Assembly (NCBI GenBank): GCA_910584955.1
Contig: CAJUDC010000026.1
Span: 1 to 23,563, forward strand
DNA length: 23,563 bases
Source of the DNA: an uncultured Paraprevotella sp.
GTDB lineage: Bacteria > Bacteroidota > Bacteroidia > Bacteroidales > Bacteroidaceae
Direction: 5' to 3'
In this document: one piece after another, positions 23,121 to 23,563 of the stretch
Layout of the letters: each line of letters begins with the position of its first letter
How positions within the stretch are numbered: the stretch's first letter is position 1
The notes under the pieces: generated by a model
What the model saw: only the letters and a program-made list of their open reading frames with translations
What the model was told of the DNA's origin: nothing
Databases searched by the model: none
Position numbers and translations under genes: made by a program

Positions 23121-23563
23121 ATGATGGACTCTCAAGAAACGTTTTCCTTGGAAGAAAACAAAGTACTCCCTACGGACATTCCTGTAAATGAAGGTGTAGC
23201 CGAAACAGAAAAGGCTCAGCCGCAAACCAAAGCCGAGGTGATAGAACGCTTAAAAGAAATAGCACAAGGCGAGGTGATGAACAACAAACAGGAACTGGAT
23301 CTGCTGAAACAAACTTTTTATAAGCTTCATAAAGCAGCCTCATTAGAAGCGTACAACGCTTTTCTGCAGGCTGGCGGTACCCCCGAAACCTATATGCCGG
23401 CTATTGATCCCGATGAAGAGAACTTCAAAGCAGCCATGCAGGCGGTAAAACAAAAGAAAGCTGAGTTGCAAGCTGAACAAGAACGCCAAAAAGCCGAGAA
23501 CCTGCAAAAGAAACTCGACATCATAGAGCGTATCAAAATAATGGCAGCAACACCGGAAGAAGC
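23121..23563 (+). CDS. DUF349 domain protein, N-terminal part (cut by window edge)
   Basis: 147 complete codons with no stop, beginning MMDSQETFSLEENK. After an acidic, poorly structured first 45 residues comes a helical, charged region (AEVIERLKEIAQGEVMNNKQELDLLKQTFYKLHKAA), then AGGTPETYMPAIDPDEENFKAAM and a long K/E/Q-rich helix with coiled-coil character. This matches the N-terminal part of Bacteroidota DUF349 proteins, which are large cytoplasmic coiled-coil proteins of unknown function. The DUF349 repeats themselves would lie beyond the window, so the call rests on the N-terminal pattern. Two ATGs in a row (23121 and 23124) could start it. No confident promoter was seen in the 113-bp gap after corA. 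Confidence 0.7.
   Translation, partial: MMDSQETFSLEENKVLPTDIPVNEGVAETEKAQPQTKAEVIERLKEIAQGEVMNNKQELDLLKQTFYKLHKAASLEAYNAFLQAGGTPETYMPAIDPDEENFKAAMQAVKQKKAELQAEQERQKAENLQKKLDIIERIKIMAATPEE

Overview
The window looks like a chromosomal segment of a Bacteroidales bacterium (phylum Bacteroidota). The evidence is a PorQ-family protein, a TonB start typical of the group, several Bacteroidota-restricted families (DUF4837, a DUF349 protein, a propeller-AraC regulator, a very large alpha-2-macroglobulin) and repeated promoters of the Bacteroides type (-33 TTTG, about 19-20 bp, -7 TAnnTTTG). Base composition is moderately GC-rich in the middle and AT-richer at both ends. Genus cannot be fixed from the sequence alone. 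No IS element, phage, CRISPR, tRNA or rRNA was found.

Left part (1-4.4 kb): the 5' end of tonB leaves on the minus strand and porQ is divergent from it. A 439-bp intergenic region with degenerate 22-bp repeats follows, then the cmk-ispH pair (4-bp overlap). ispH converges on meaB and the two coding 3' ends overlap by 54 bp.

Middle left (3.2-13.5 kb, all minus): transcription runs from a 1947-residue alpha-2-macroglobulin-like protein into a phytase-like secreted protein (14-bp overlap), then a DUF4837 lipoprotein, a DUF1573 secreted protein and meaB (11-bp gap). The DUF4837 and DUF1573 genes each have a recognisable promoter, so this is probably a chain of transcription units. Four of the five products are exported, which makes this mostly an envelope block with the cytoplasmic GTPase MeaB at its end.

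Middle right (13.5-18.5 kb, minus): a GH30 glycosidase closed by a strong terminator, and upstream of it a membrane regulator with a beta-propeller sensor fused through one membrane segment to an AraC DNA-binding domain. The regulator has no kinase or receiver domain. A pair of ATGTnACAT sites lies between the two genes around candidate GH30 promoters, which suggests a small sensor-regulator/glycosidase pair.

Right part (18.5-23.6 kb): on the minus strand a UPF0104 membrane protein and a PepD dipeptidase form a pair. On the plus strand are rsmA (ksgA), a CorA-type cation transporter with a structured 5' leader that can hide its Shine-Dalgarno sequence, and the start of a DUF349 protein cut by the window edge.

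I see no complete, clearly new defence or mobile system. The best leads are the corA leader with two exclusive hairpins, the 22-bp repeat array and the alternative hairpins upstream of cmk, the kinase-less propeller-AraC regulator with its paired sites, and the unusual bait-like insert in a thioester-less alpha-2-macroglobulin.
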